64,000 nucleotides of DNA from Rhodobacter sp. (GCA_020637555.1 JACKKF010000013.1:124001-188000); one strand, 5' to 3'; shown: positions 35,579 through 45,700, numbered from the stretch's first letter. A program made the numbers and translations. Notes: generated by a model not told the origin, from the sequence alone.

Positions 35579-36755
35579 TTTCGCCCTTGTGATCGGCGCG
35601 GGGCCTGCGGGCCTGATGGCGGCCGATCAGCTTTTGCGCGCCGGAGTCGCCACTATCCTGGCCGAGGCCAAGCCATCGCCCGCCCGCAAACTGCTGATGG
35701 CCGGAAAGTCGGGCCTCAATCTGACCAAGGATGAACCGCTTGCCGATTTCGTCGCACATTATGCGGAGTCCGCCGATTGGTTGGGGCCCTTTCTGGCCCG
35801 GTTCGGTCCCGCTCAGGTGCAGGACTGGGCGCGTGCCCTGGGCCAGCCAGTTTTCACCGGATCCTCGGGCCGCGTTTTTCCCCGGGTGATGAAGGGCTCT
35901 CCCCTGCTGCGCGCCTGGCTTGGCGACTTGCGCCGTCGGGGTCTTGATCTACGCACCCGCTGGCGCTGGACGGGCGCACCGGATTTCACCTTTGACACAC
36001 CCGAGGGGACGCGCACGTTGCACCCCGCCGCAACCGTGCTGGCGCTGGGCGGCGCCAGTTGGGCCAGGCTGGGATCGGATGGCGCCTGGGCGGCGCTGCT
36101 GGCTGAACGGGGCGTTTCGCTGGCGCCCTTTCAACCCGCGAACATGGGGTTTGTGGTCGATTGGTCGCCGCATATGGGCCAGCATTTCGGCGCGCCGTTG
36201 AAGAATATCGCCCTGATCGCAGGCCGCCAACATGTGCGGGCCGAGGCGGTGATCACGTCCCGCGGGCTTGAAGGGGGTGGCATTTACGCGGTCAGCCGGG
36301 CCTTGAGGGACGGCGCCGCGCTGCATGTGGATCTTTTCCCGGATCTGGCGCCGACGCGCCTGTCCGAACGGCTGATGGCGCGTCCAAAGGGCGAATCCGC
36401 CACGAACACCTTGCGCAAGCTTGGAGTGACCGGTGCGCGGCTCGCCCTTGTTCTGGAATGCGCGCGGCCCTTTCCGGCAGATTCCGAATCCCGCGCCAAG
36501 GTGCTGAAAAAACTTCCGATTCCCGTAATCGAACCCTGCCCCATGGACGAGGCAATCTCGACCGCTGGCGGTATCCGCCGTGACGCTTTCAGCGATGATC
36601 TGATGCTGAATGCGCTGCCCGGCGTTTTTGCCGCCGGCGAGATGCTGGACTGGGAGGCCCCGACCGGCGGCTACCTGCTGACCGCCTGTCTGGCAACGGG
36701 ACTGCACGCCGGCCAGGCGGCGGCGCGATTTATTGCGCGATCGCGGTCAGAATGA
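35568..36755 (+). CDS. HI0933-like flavoprotein (TIGR03862-type)
   Basis: A 395-residue FAD-binding protein of the HI0933/BaiN superfamily. FAD motif DFALVIGAGPAGLMAADQLLRAG is at the N-terminus, followed by KLLMAGKSGLNLTKDEPL, which is the family counterpart of the GKGRCNLTN text. A C-terminal GGIRRDAFSDDLMLNALPGVFAAGEMLDWEAPTGGYLL-type ending (seen in pieces) closes the FAD site. The substrate is not known. Its ATG overlaps dnaQ by 11 bp, and its last 26 bases overlap the convergent PPTase gene. Confidence 0.85.
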   Translation: MTTDFALVIGAGPAGLMAADQLLRAGVATILAEAKPSPARKLLMAGKSGLNLTKDEPLADFVAHYAESADWLGPFLARFGPAQVQDWARALGQPVFTGSSGRVFPRVMKGSPLLRAWLGDLRRRGLDLRTRWRWTGAPDFTFDTPEGTRTLHPAATVLALGGASWARLGSDGAWAALLAERGVSLAPFQPANMGFVVDWSPHMGQHFGAPLKNIALIAGRQHVRAEAVITSRGLEGGGIYAVSRALRDGAALHVDLFPDLAPTRLSERLMARPKGESATNTLRKLGVTGARLALVLECARPFPADSESRAKVLKKLPIPVIEPCPMDEAISTAGGIRRDAFSDDLMLNALPGVFAAGEMLDWEAPTGGYLLTACLATGLHAGQAAARFIARSRSE

Positions 36756-37347
36756 ACCCGTCAGCCCGTGCAAACCGTCCATCGAACCGATCACCACGCC
36801 GAAACGGACCGACCGCGCCCTGAAAGGTGGCTGTAAAGACCCCCTCGCCCAGGTCGACGGCAAACTGTTCGAACCCGAACAGCGCCCGGCTCAGCGGATA
36901 CTGGGCCTTGTAGGCGCTTTCCTTGGCGCTGAAGATCACGCGCGCCAGCCGTCCGGCATCGGCACGCCCGTGCAATCCGTCGCGTTCCGATGGCAGCAGC
37001 ACCGTGTCCCAGATGTCGGCGGGCAGGTCGTCATCCAGCTCCAGGTCAATACCAAGCAGCCGGTGATCGGCCGAGACAGCGGCAATCGCCCAACCGCCCG
37101 CGTGGGTGATCGACCCGACCCAGCCAGGCGGCCAGACCGGCGCGCGATCGGCACCCATGGGGATCGGCAGGGGCCGCCGCAGCGCCGCCCGCGCGGCCTT
37201 TCGACCCGCCGCGAATTCGTGCTGCCGCAAGGGCACCGCGCCCGCGATGGCCTGGGCTTCCTGTGGAAACAGATCTGCCGGGCCGACGGGTTCGACCGCA
37301 TGGGACAGCCCGGGCAGGACCCGGGCTGCCAGAGTGGCCAGACTCAT
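36730..37347 (-). CDS. 4'-phosphopantetheinyl transferase (Sfp/EntD type)
   Basis: Attaches the phosphopantetheine arm of CoA to a conserved Ser of carrier domains, here presumably the T domain of the NRPS and the ACP of the PKS. The 205-residue protein has GSITHAGGWAIAAVS, the P1-like LLGIDLELDDD with the metal-binding Asp, and IFSAKESAYKAQYPLS (the KE-x-x-x-K core). The ATG at 37347 overlaps the NRPS stop as ATGA. A longer open frame in the same phase runs on into the NRPS but is antiparallel in meaning and rejected. It is the last gene of the PKS-GT-NRPS-PPTase unit and makes the unit self-sufficient. Confidence 0.93.
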   Translation of the reverse strand: MSLATLAARVLPGLSHAVEPVGPADLFPQEAQAIAGAVPLRQHEFAAGRKAARAALRRPLPIPMGADRAPVWPPGWVGSITHAGGWAIAAVSADHRLLGIDLELDDDLPADIWDTVLLPSERDGLHGRADAGRLARVIFSAKESAYKAQYPLSRALFGFEQFAVDLGEGVFTATFQGAVGPFRRGDRFDGRFARADGFILTAIAQ

Positions 37348-40300
37348 CCCAGCTTGCTCAGCCGTTCGGCCCGCATGGCGCGCCGTTTGGACATGGCATC
37401 CAGGCGTCCCCGCGCTGCCTCGGGTTCGACTGGTGCGGCGTCCATCGGTTTCGGCCCCGAGGGTTTCAGCTTGGCGTCGATATGACCCGCCAGCGCGGAC
37501 AGCACCGGGAACCGGAACACGTCGGTAATCGACAGCCCGGGCAGTGCCAGTGCCTCGCGGATCTCGCGATGGGCCTGCACCGCCAACAGCGAGTGACCGC
37601 CCAACTGGAAGAAGTTGTCCGCCGGCTTGACCTCGGCCACGCCCAGAACATGCTGCCAGATTCCGGCGATGCGGGCCAGGGTATCGCCGGCATTCGCCGC
37701 GACGGGCGCCTCGATCACGGCGGGCCGCACCAGCGCAGGCGCAGGCAGGCCCTTGCGGTCGATCTTCTTGTTCGGCGTCAGCGGGAACCGGTCCAGCCGC
37801 ACGACATGGGCGGGCACCATATGCGCGGGCAGTTCGCGCGCCAAAGCGGACTTGAGCGTGCCCGTATCCGCGGAACCCAGCACATAGGCCACCAGCCGCA
37901 CGTCGCCTGGCTGATCCTCGCGCGCAATGACCACGCTTTGGGTGACCCCGGGTTGCGCATCCAGCACGGTTTCGATCTCGCCCAATTCGATCCGGTAGCC
38001 GCGCAGCTTCACCTGGTGGTCGGCGCGCCCCAGGAAATCGATGCCGGCGTCGGCGCGCAACCGCACCAGGTCGCCTGTTCGATACAGACGCGCGCCACCG
38101 ATCTGGACGAACCGCTCGTCCGTCAGCTCGGGCCGTTTCCAGTAGCCGCGGGTCACACCCGCACCACCGATCCACAGCTCGCCCTCAGCCCCGATGGGAA
38201 CCGGGCGTTGGTCGTCATCCAGCACATGCAGCGTCGTGTTGGCGATCGGCGTGCCGATGCCGACAACACCCTCGCCGCCCTGCGCCATGGCCGTGGTGGA
38301 CCAGATGGTCGTTTCCGTCGGCCCATACATGTTTTGCACCGGCGCGCCCGTGATCTGCGCCAGTTCCGCGGCCAGAGCACCCGGCAAAGCCTCGCCGCCA
38401 ACCATGATCTGCTTGACGCGCGACAATGCGATGCGGGCTTCGTCGTTGCCGACCAGCATGCGGGCCATCGACGGCGTGCATTGCAGATGGGTCACGCCGT
38501 GGCGCTGGATCTGCGCCGCCAGCGAGAAATCGTCAGCCGCCAGCTGGGCCGGTGCATTCGACCGCCGCAGAACCTCGGCCAGCGGATACAGCCCCTCGAG
38601 CACCTGCGACGTCGGAATGCCATAGTCGATCAGGCAGCCGATCTCGTTGACGCCGATCCGTTTCAGCTGCTCGACCCGGCGCTGGCAGTCCTCGATCGTG
38701 CCGAACAGGCCCGAATCCTCGAAATAGCGGTTGAAGGCATACTCCAGGATTCCGTCCACTTCGTCCTGGCTCAACGAGCCGAGGTCGATATCCATGGGGT
38801 TCGACACGCCCTTGGGTTTCTTGAACGCCGGAAAGGCCCAGGCGTATTGCTTGACCAGCCCGGCGGCGGACAGAAGATAGCTTTTCATCGGGCCGCGCGC
38901 GGTTTCGCGGGCGATCTCGCGGGTGCGCGCGACATAGGTGTGCAGCATCAGCGTGACCGAAAAGTCCCTGGGATCATGACCGGCCTTGCGCAGGGCGTCG
39001 TGATAGATCCGGATCTTGCCGGCCACCTCGTCAATGGATTGTCCCAGCAAATGCGTCAGGACATTCGCGCCGATCTCGCCAGCTTCGCGCCAGGTGTCGG
39101 GGTTGCCGGCAATGGTCAGCCAAAGCGGAAGCTCTTTCGACACCGGCCGCGGCAGGGACTGGATCTCGCGTGTTTCGCCATTGTGATCGAACGCGACCGA
39201 TTCACCCCGCCACAGTCGGCGGATCTTGTCGATCGTGTCGAACATCGCGGCCTTGTTGTTCGGCACGCTGTTTTCCGGCCGCAGCACGAAATCCACCGGG
39301 TGCCAGCCGCTGGCGATCCCCAGCCCGGCACGCCCGTTCGTCAGGTTGTCGATGACCGCCCATTCCTCGGCGATGCGGACGGGATGGTGCAGCGGCGCGA
39401 CGCAGGATCCTGACCGCACATCGATATTCCGCGTCACCGCCGCCACGGCGGCGCCGGTCACGGCGGGGTTCGGATAAGGTCCGCCAAAGGCGTGGAAATG
39501 GCGTTCCGGCGTCCAGACGGCCCTGAACCCATGGGTATCGGCGAATTTCGCCCCCTCGAGCAGCAGTTCGTATTTCTGGGGGCCGGGGCCATCATCGTTG
39601 CCCCAGTAGAACAGGCTGAAGTCCATTTTCTGTTCCGACACCGGCATCGACCCGCCAGAGACCATCATCCGGTCCTCGTCCGAGGTCAGCACCAGCTTGA
39701 ACCCGCGCGCCAGAGTCCAGAACAGTTCCAGCACCGAAATATCGAAACTGAGCGACGTGACCGCCAGCCACACCCCCGCCGGATCGTGCTGGATACGGTC
39801 ATCCATCCCGGCAAAGAAGTTGGCGACGTTGCGGTGTTCGACCATCACGCCCTTGGGCTTTCCGGTCGAACCCGAGGTATAGATCAGATAGGCAAGGTTC
39901 CCGGGCGCGGCGCCGTCGGCCGGGTTGCCCTCGCTGGCGGTGCTCAGCCGCGTGTCGGTGTCCAGCACCAGCAGGTCGGCGGAATGTTCGGGCAGCGCGT
40001 CGATCAGCGCGGATTGCGTGACGATCACGGGCGCCGCGGAATCGGTCAGGAAGTGTTGCAACCGCTCGGCCGGATAGGCCGGGTCCATCGGGACATAGGC
40101 ACCGCCCGCCTTCAGGATACCCAGGGCGCCGATCAACAGATCGGGCGAGCGGCGGGCGCACAGGGCAACCGGCGTATCCGGCGTGATGCCCATGGCGACC
40201 AGCACATGCGCGACCCTGTTCGCCCGCGCGTTCAGTTGCGCATAGGTCAGGCTGGTGCCTTCGAACACCAGCGCCACGGCATCGGGGGTGCGTGCCACCT

Positions 40301-41849
40301 GCGCTTCGAAAAGGCGACTGATGGTCTGATTGTCAAAGGCGCGCGCGCTGTCGTTCAACCGATCCAGGATCGTCCGCTCTGCCGCACTGAGGAGATCGAG
40401 CGCGGCGATCGGTCCCTCGGCCTCTGCCAGATGGGCGATGCGCGCGGCAAAAAGGTCCAGCGTCGCCTCGTCCATCTGTGCCAGATCGGCCGACAGGCTG
40501 GCGCCGTCCGGCCCCGAGACGATGCACAGCGCCGTGCCGTCGATCCGAGCGCCGGTCTCGGACAGGCCCAGGACGGGCGTCGAAACCGGCGACAGGGCCG
40601 GATCGCGGCCGATCAGATCGCGCGCATACGAGGGGTGTGTCGCGGTTCTCGCGCAAAAGGCGCTGATGGCGGATTCGAGATCCGCCAGGGTTTCACCCAC
40701 CGGCGTCATCGGCAGCCAGGCAGCGATGTAGCCCGGCGCGGCCGCATGCGCCGCCTCGGTCGCCGGGCCACGATAGGCCCAGCCACCCGGCGCATAGGCC
40801 GCGATCACCGCCGCCGCGCGCCGGGCGGATACGCCCGACAGCGCGCGCGTGGCGATGCCGGTGCCGTCTGCCTTCACCGCAACCGTCGCCGGGACAAAGC
40901 CGGTCAGCGCCTTGCGCCAGTAGCCATCGCCTCTGGCAACGGCCGACATCGCCTGCGACAGCGCCAAAGGCGCAGCCGTCAGGACATCGCCCACAGCCGC
41001 GACAGAGTCGACAGGCAAGCCCCCCAGACAGGTCAGGTCCAGCCGCACCGCGCCATCGGCACAGGCAACGACCAGCGTTTCGCCGCTTTCCAGAACCGTG
41101 CCGGGCGCGCCCGTGCCTTCGGTCCGTTCGGCCGCGGCCACGGCATAGACGCCCTTGGCGGTTTCGATCTTCGGCAACGCCAGCGGGTTCCAGTAGCCCC
41201 CGTGATCCAGCGCGCGCGCCAGGCGCAACACGTCGTCCACCGTGCGGCGGAAATCGAGCCGCGCCGCACCCTCGGGCCGATCGTCGCGCATGCACAGCGT
41301 GCGCTGCGACAGGTCCTGCACCTGACCGGGTTCGTCGCGCTCCAACGCATCGACCAGCGCGGGAAAACTCTCGATCGCGGCGCCATAGCAGCGCGCGTTC
41401 AGCGAAAAGGCGGTATCCTCGGGCGTCACGTCGAACAGGCGCTGTTCCAGAATGCGCCCCTCGTCGATCCCGCTTTCGATGCGGTGCCAGGTGATGCCGT
41501 GCAGCGCTTCGCCGTTCAGCAGCGCCCAGACCGGGGCATTCAGACCGGCATAGCGCGGCAGGGGGCCGTCATGGAAATTGACGGCGCCCTTGCGTGCGCG
41601 CGCGATCAGCCGGTCAGGCAGAACCGACAGGTTGGCGATGGACAGAAGCCAGTCGAATTCGCCCGGAATCCGATCCTCGATCCCGGCTCCGGGGGCGACG
41701 ACGGGTATGCCCGCACCTTCGGCCCAACGGATGACATCGGCGTTGCGGCTGGCGATGGCGTCGACGCGATGCCCGCGCCCGATCAGAACCTTCGCGCATT
41801 CGACCAGCAGGGATTCATTCCCGACGAGGACACTGGAAAACGGGGTCAT
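37344..41849 (-). CDS. NRPS: formyltransferase - degenerate C - A interrupted by luciferase-like monooxygenase - T
   Basis: A 1501-residue single-module synthetase. Residues about 1-290 look like methionyl-tRNA formyltransferase, with NFHDGPLPRYAGLN (catalytic Asn and His) and ESGIDEGRIL (Asp). Residues about 300-510 keep fragments of condensation-domain text (GDGYWRKALTG, THPSYARDLIG) but no HHxxxDG. The adenylation domain shows A3 YTSGSTGKPKGV (about 656) and A4 SFDISVLELFW (about 700). Residues about 738-1085 are a luciferase-like monooxygenase (FSLFYWGNDDGPG, RAVWTPERHFHAFGGPYPNP, GLGIASGWHPVDF). The adenylation text then resumes with A5 NMYGPTETT, A7 LYRTGDL, A8 and A10 NKKIDRK (about 1360). 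The carrier domain has FFQLGGHSLLAV (about 1413). Start ATG 41849 has AGGAGA seven bases upstream, one base from the GT stop. The substrate is unknown. Confidence 0.93.
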   Translation of the reverse strand: MTPFSSVLVGNESLLVECAKVLIGRGHRVDAIASRNADVIRWAEGAGIPVVAPGAGIEDRIPGEFDWLLSIANLSVLPDRLIARARKGAVNFHDGPLPRYAGLNAPVWALLNGEALHGITWHRIESGIDEGRILEQRLFDVTPEDTAFSLNARCYGAAIESFPALVDALERDEPGQVQDLSQRTLCMRDDRPEGAARLDFRRTVDDVLRLARALDHGGYWNPLALPKIETAKGVYAVAAAERTEGTGAPGTVLESGETLVVACADGAVRLDLTCLGGLPVDSVAAVGDVLTAAPLALSQAMSAVARGDGYWRKALTGFVPATVAVKADGTGIATRALSGVSARRAAAVIAAYAPGGWAYRGPATEAAHAAAPGYIAAWLPMTPVGETLADLESAISAFCARTATHPSYARDLIGRDPALSPVSTPVLGLSETGARIDGTALCIVSGPDGASLSADLAQMDEATLDLFAARIAHLAEAEGPIAALDLLSAAERTILDRLNDSARAFDNQTISRLFEAQVARTPDAVALVFEGTSLTYAQLNARANRVAHVLVAMGITPDTPVALCARRSPDLLIGALGILKAGGAYVPMDPAYPAERLQHFLTDSAAPVIVTQSALIDALPEHSADLLVLDTDTRLSTASEGNPADGAAPGNLAYLIYTSGSTGKPKGVMVEHRNVANFFAGMDDRIQHDPAGVWLAVTSLSFDISVLELFWTLARGFKLVLTSDEDRMMVSGGSMPVSEQKMDFSLFYWGNDDGPGPQKYELLLEGAKFADTHGFRAVWTPERHFHAFGGPYPNPAVTGAAVAAVTRNIDVRSGSCVAPLHHPVRIAEEWAVIDNLTNGRAGLGIASGWHPVDFVLRPENSVPNNKAAMFDTIDKIRRLWRGESVAFDHNGETREIQSLPRPVSKELPLWLTIAGNPDTWREAGEIGANVLTHLLGQSIDEVAGKIRIYHDALRKAGHDPRDFSVTLMLHTYVARTREIARETARGPMKSYLLSAAGLVKQYAWAFPAFKKPKGVSNPMDIDLGSLSQDEVDGILEYAFNRYFEDSGLFGTIEDCQRRVEQLKRIGVNEIGCLIDYGIPTSQVLEGLYPLAEVLRRSNAPAQLAADDFSLAAQIQRHGVTHLQCTPSMARMLVGNDEARIALSRVKQIMVGGEALPGALAAELAQITGAPVQNMYGPTETTIWSTTAMAQGGEGVVGIGTPIANTTLHVLDDDQRPVPIGAEGELWIGGAGVTRGYWKRPELTDERFVQIGGARLYRTGDLVRLRADAGIDFLGRADHQVKLRGYRIELGEIETVLDAQPGVTQSVVIAREDQPGDVRLVAYVLGSADTGTLKSALARELPAHMVPAHVVRLDRFPLTPNKKIDRKGLPAPALVRPAVIEAPVAANAGDTLARIAGIWQHVLGVAEVKPADNFFQLGGHSLLAVQAHREIREALALPGLSITDVFRFPVLSALAGHIDAKLKPSGPKPMDAAPVEPEAARGRLDAMSKRRAMRAERLSKLG

Positions 41850-41850
41850 T

Positions 41851-42795
41851 CTAACTCTCCTGGGGTCTGCGCGTTCCCCATTCATGTTTCACAAGATCGC
41901 GGAGAAAATGTGGCGGCGTATGGGGTTTCTTGCGTTGCACCAGCACCCTGAGACCATACAGCCCCAGCCCCGCCACATGCGCCAGCGTTGCTGTCAGCGC
42001 ATAGATCCGCCCGTGGTTCTTCTGGAAATAGTGTCGCCGCGATGCGAACCAGTAGGCAGGCACCCGGCGCCAGTCCTTCATGCCCGTGCTGACCGATCCC
42101 AGATGCATCACCCGGCTTTCGACGACATAGACCGTGGGCCAGCCGGCCCGCGCGGCACGCAGGCACAGGTCGGTTTCCTCGAAATACAGAAAGAAGGTTT
42201 CGTCAAACACGCCGATCTGGTCCAGCACGGATTGCCGCATCAGAACGCTGGCGCCTGCCAGCCAGTCGACCCGCGTCGTGACCGTGGGCAAGGGGGGCGC
42301 GACAATGGCGTTCTTCAGCAACCGCGAGACCGGCCCGGTCTTTGCCGCGCCCTCGAACTCGCTGGCGATCGACGGAAAGCGGAACGCGGTGGTGTGCGGT
42401 GCGCCGTCCTCGCCGTGAATATGGGACCCGGCAAAGCCTGCGTCGGGGTGCGAATCCAGATACGCGACCAGCGCGCGGATCGCATCCGGCGCAGGAAAGG
42501 CGTCGGAGTTCAGGATATAGACGTAGTCCGGTCGCGAGCCATCGGGCAAACCGGCGCGAATACCGCAATTGTTGCCCGCGCCGTAGCCGCCATTGCGACC
42601 CGACTGCAGCACCCGCACGCGCGGCCAGTCGCGGCTGGCCGCGACCATGGCCTCAAAGGACCCATCCTGCGAGTCGTTGTCGACCAGCGTGATCGCGCCG
42701 TCGATTCCCTCCATCGCGACCATCGCCGCCTGTGCCGCTTTCAGCGACATCTCGGCCGTGCGCCAGTTCAGGATCACGCACAGAACGCTGCTCAT
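41851..42795 (-). CDS. Family-2 glycosyltransferase within the PKS/NRPS unit
   Basis: A 314-residue GT-A fold inverting glycosyltransferase, rhamnosyltransferase-like. The N-terminus has VLCVILNWRTAEMSLKAA and DNDSQDGS, then the donor-binding GRNGGYGAGNNCGIRAG. ILNSDAFPAP supplies a DxD-like Asp pair, and FFLYFEETDLCLRAARAGWP is the ED-containing acceptor motif. A short hydrophobic helix near residues 270-290 may anchor it to the membrane. Its ATG overlaps the PKS stop (ATGA) and its TAG is one base from the NRPS start, so it is made with them. A dedicated glycosyltransferase between the two megasynthases suggests the product, or its lipid carrier, is glycosylated. Confidence 0.9.
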   Translation of the reverse strand: MSSVLCVILNWRTAEMSLKAAQAAMVAMEGIDGAITLVDNDSQDGSFEAMVAASRDWPRVRVLQSGRNGGYGAGNNCGIRAGLPDGSRPDYVYILNSDAFPAPDAIRALVAYLDSHPDAGFAGSHIHGEDGAPHTTAFRFPSIASEFEGAAKTGPVSRLLKNAIVAPPLPTVTTRVDWLAGASVLMRQSVLDQIGVFDETFFLYFEETDLCLRAARAGWPTVYVVESRVMHLGSVSTGMKDWRRVPAYWFASRRHYFQKNHGRIYALTATLAHVAGLGLYGLRVLVQRKKPHTPPHFLRDLVKHEWGTRRPQES

Positions 42796-45700
42796 GCCTC
42801 GGCCTCCGCGATCAGGGTGCGCAGCCTGGATGCCATCACCCGCACGTTGGGTTCCAGCACCATGCTGTCGTGGTCGCCGGGAACCTCGTGCACGCTGAGG
42901 TTGGGCATCCAGCGCGACCAGTCGTTGTCATCATACACATATTCCTTGGCCCGGCTCACCCATTGTCCGCCGGTCACCTTCCAGTGACGATCCAGCGGCG
43001 GGCGGAACAGGGCGACGGGCGCGTCATACGGCGACAGGGCCACATGCGGCAGCGCATCGCGGAAGGCGGCCTCGATCGCGCGGTTGTGGAAGCCGCTGTC
43101 ACCCTCGCCCGCGGCCTCGTCGGCCATTTGCGCCTGTTCCTCTTTCCAGGCCCGGCGGTTGTCCAGCCATTCCTTCAGATACCCGGGGCCCTTGCGCTTG
43201 AACTCGGCCAGCTTGATCGCCGCCTTGTCCGCCCGTGTCAGCGCCGGACGCATCGGAACCGGCGTATCCAGCAAGGTGAGCAGGCGCACGTCCTCGCCTT
43301 CGGCCCTCAGCTGGCGGGCCATTTCCAGCGCGGTCAATCCGCCGCCGGAAAACCCGCCCAGCAGATAGGGCCCATGCGGCTGCACCTGCCGGACTTCGGC
43401 CAGATAGTCGCGCGCGGCGTCATCCAGCCGGCGATGCGGGTCGGCCCCACCCAGAAGCCCCCGGGCCTGAAGGCCATAGAACGGCCGGTCGGTGCCCAGC
43501 AGTTGCGCCAGATGCCTGAGGTTCAGCACATTGCCGAACATCCCCGCCACCAGGAAGAAGGGGGTCTTTGCCCCACCCTCGCCCTCGTGCATCGGGACCA
43601 GGAACTCATAGCGCCGTTGCGGCGTGGCCACCGCCGGCGCATCGCCGGTCTCGGTGATGCCGGCCACCTCGGCCACGCGGGCGGCGACCTTTTCCACCGT
43701 CGGGGCCTCGAACAGCAGCGAGATGGGGAAATCCACCGCCCAGGTCTTTTTCACCCGCGCGAACAGCCGCACGGCGATCAGCGAATGGCCGCCCAGGTCA
43801 AAGAAGCTGTCCTGCACGCCGACGCCCTGCACACCCAGCAGTTCCTCGAACATGGCCACCAGCATCCGTTCGACATCGTTGCGGGGCGCCAGATAGTCGC
43901 TGTCCAGGTCGGGGCGCTCGAATTTCTGGCCCTCGGCGGTCTCCTGCTCTGGCGGCTGCGCGGCTTCCAGGATCAGTTCGGGCAAGGTCAGAGACGAAAT
44001 CACCACCTGCGACCGACCCGTCGCCAGGGCGCGCAGAAAGCCCTCGGCCCCTTCCGCGGGCGTGATCCCCTGCGCGAGGTTGCGCGCCAGGCGTTCCTCG
44101 CCGGGGTTCAGGGCGCGGTCGGCAGGGTTTTCATCCAGCGCCACCTCGGACGGCAACAGCGGCGCCGGCGCGCCGAAGCCGCCGTCAAGCCGCTTGATGG
44201 AAAAGCGCGCGATCTCGGCGCAGACCTGTCCGTCCGGCGTGGCCAGCGTAATGTCGAAACTGGCGAATCCGGGTTCAGCCGGGGCAATGCGCACATGGCT
44301 GACGATCTCGGCGGGCAGCGCGCGATAGACGCGGACGCGACCATAGGAAACGGGCACCCACAGGGCGCGGCCCTGATACCCCGGGATCAGGCCCATCGCC
44401 CAGCCGGTCGCCAGGTCCATCAGCGCCGGATGCAGCACAAAGCCCTGATCCAGATCCGTGCGGAAGGCCGTGGGCAGCGCCAGATGGGCCAGCCCCTCGC
44501 CCTGCCCATAGGCCTGCCGCGTCAGAACGCGCCAACGCGGCCCAAAGGCCAGGTGCGCCTCTTGCCCGGTGGCCAGACCGTTCGGGTCCTCGAGAACGTC
44601 GCGGGTGCATCGGGCCGCGATCGCGGCCACGTCCAGCGGCGCGGCGGCCGGAATGGTGCCCATGTTGACGCGGGCCGAGGCATTCAGCGCAAATCCCCGG
44701 CGCCCGCGCAGCGTGACCTCGGACCTGAGCGCGAAATCATAGCCCGCGTCCGAGCGCGTCAGCGTCACGGTGACGGCGCGGGGTTGATCGACCTCGAGCG
44801 CACGGAAAAAGGTCAGGTCGGTGATTTCGAACGGCTCGACCTCGCCCTGACCATGAAGGGATTCCGCCGCGATCTCGAGAATGCCCGTGCCGGGAACCAG
44901 GGCGCGACCGTCCTTGGTGCGGTGCTCGTCCAGCAGCCACATCCGTGTCGAATAGGTCGCGCGGAAACGCCGGTTCATCTGCGCGTCGAAGCCTGCGGTT
45001 TCCAGCAACGGCACGGATGTGGGCGTTTCCGGCATCGCAGGCCCCTGCCCCAGCCGGGTTGCCATGGCGTCGGCCGCCATGCCGACTTCGGCCCAGATAC
45101 CCCAGTCGATCGCGGTCACGCGGGTCTTGCCGCTGCGGGCCTTTGCCCAGGCGTTCAGGTATTCGTTGGCGGCGACGTAATCCACCTGACCCGCCGGTGC
45201 CGTCAGGGTCGAGGTAGAGGAGAACACCACGATCCGTTCCACCGCGCCGTCCGGCAGCAGGGCATCCAGCACCCGCGTGCCGTGCACCTTGGGTGCAAAG
45301 ACGCCTTCGACGCTGCCGACGGTCTTTGCCAACAGTGGGGCGTCGTCGATCGTGCCGGCGGCATGGATCACGCCGTAGATGGCGCCGAAACGGGTTCTGG
45401 CGGCCTCGAACGCGGCGCGCATCTCGTCGATGTTGCAGACATCGGCGGCAACGACCACCACCTCGGCGCCCAGCGATTCCAGTTTCTCCACCTGCAGGAT
45501 TCGCCGCATCGCGGGGTCGCCCGCCTCTTTCAGTGCGGCCCAGTCCTGGCGTGGCGGCAAGCCCGTGCGCGAGATCAGCGCAATCTTCGCGCCCGTCCGC
45601 TGGATCAGGGCCTCGGCCACTGACTGACCGATGCCGCCGAACCCGCCGGTGATGACCCAGGCCGCACCGTGCGGCAATTCAGGGTCCTGCGTCAGCGGTT

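Noticed and set aside
37348..38175. Extension of the PPTase frame upstream to 38175
   Set aside because: It runs antiparallel in phase through the NRPS A domain and has no PPTase homology; the ATGA-coupled ATG at 37347 explains the gene.
37344..41885. Upstream start for the NRPS at 41885
   Set aside because: It would lie in the glycosyltransferase gene and lacks a ribosome-binding site; ATG 41849 has AGGAGA at good distance and family text starts there.
39492..41951. Long plus-strand frame opposite the NRPS
   Set aside because: Antisense to the NRPS with all motifs on the minus strand; composition is not protein-like.
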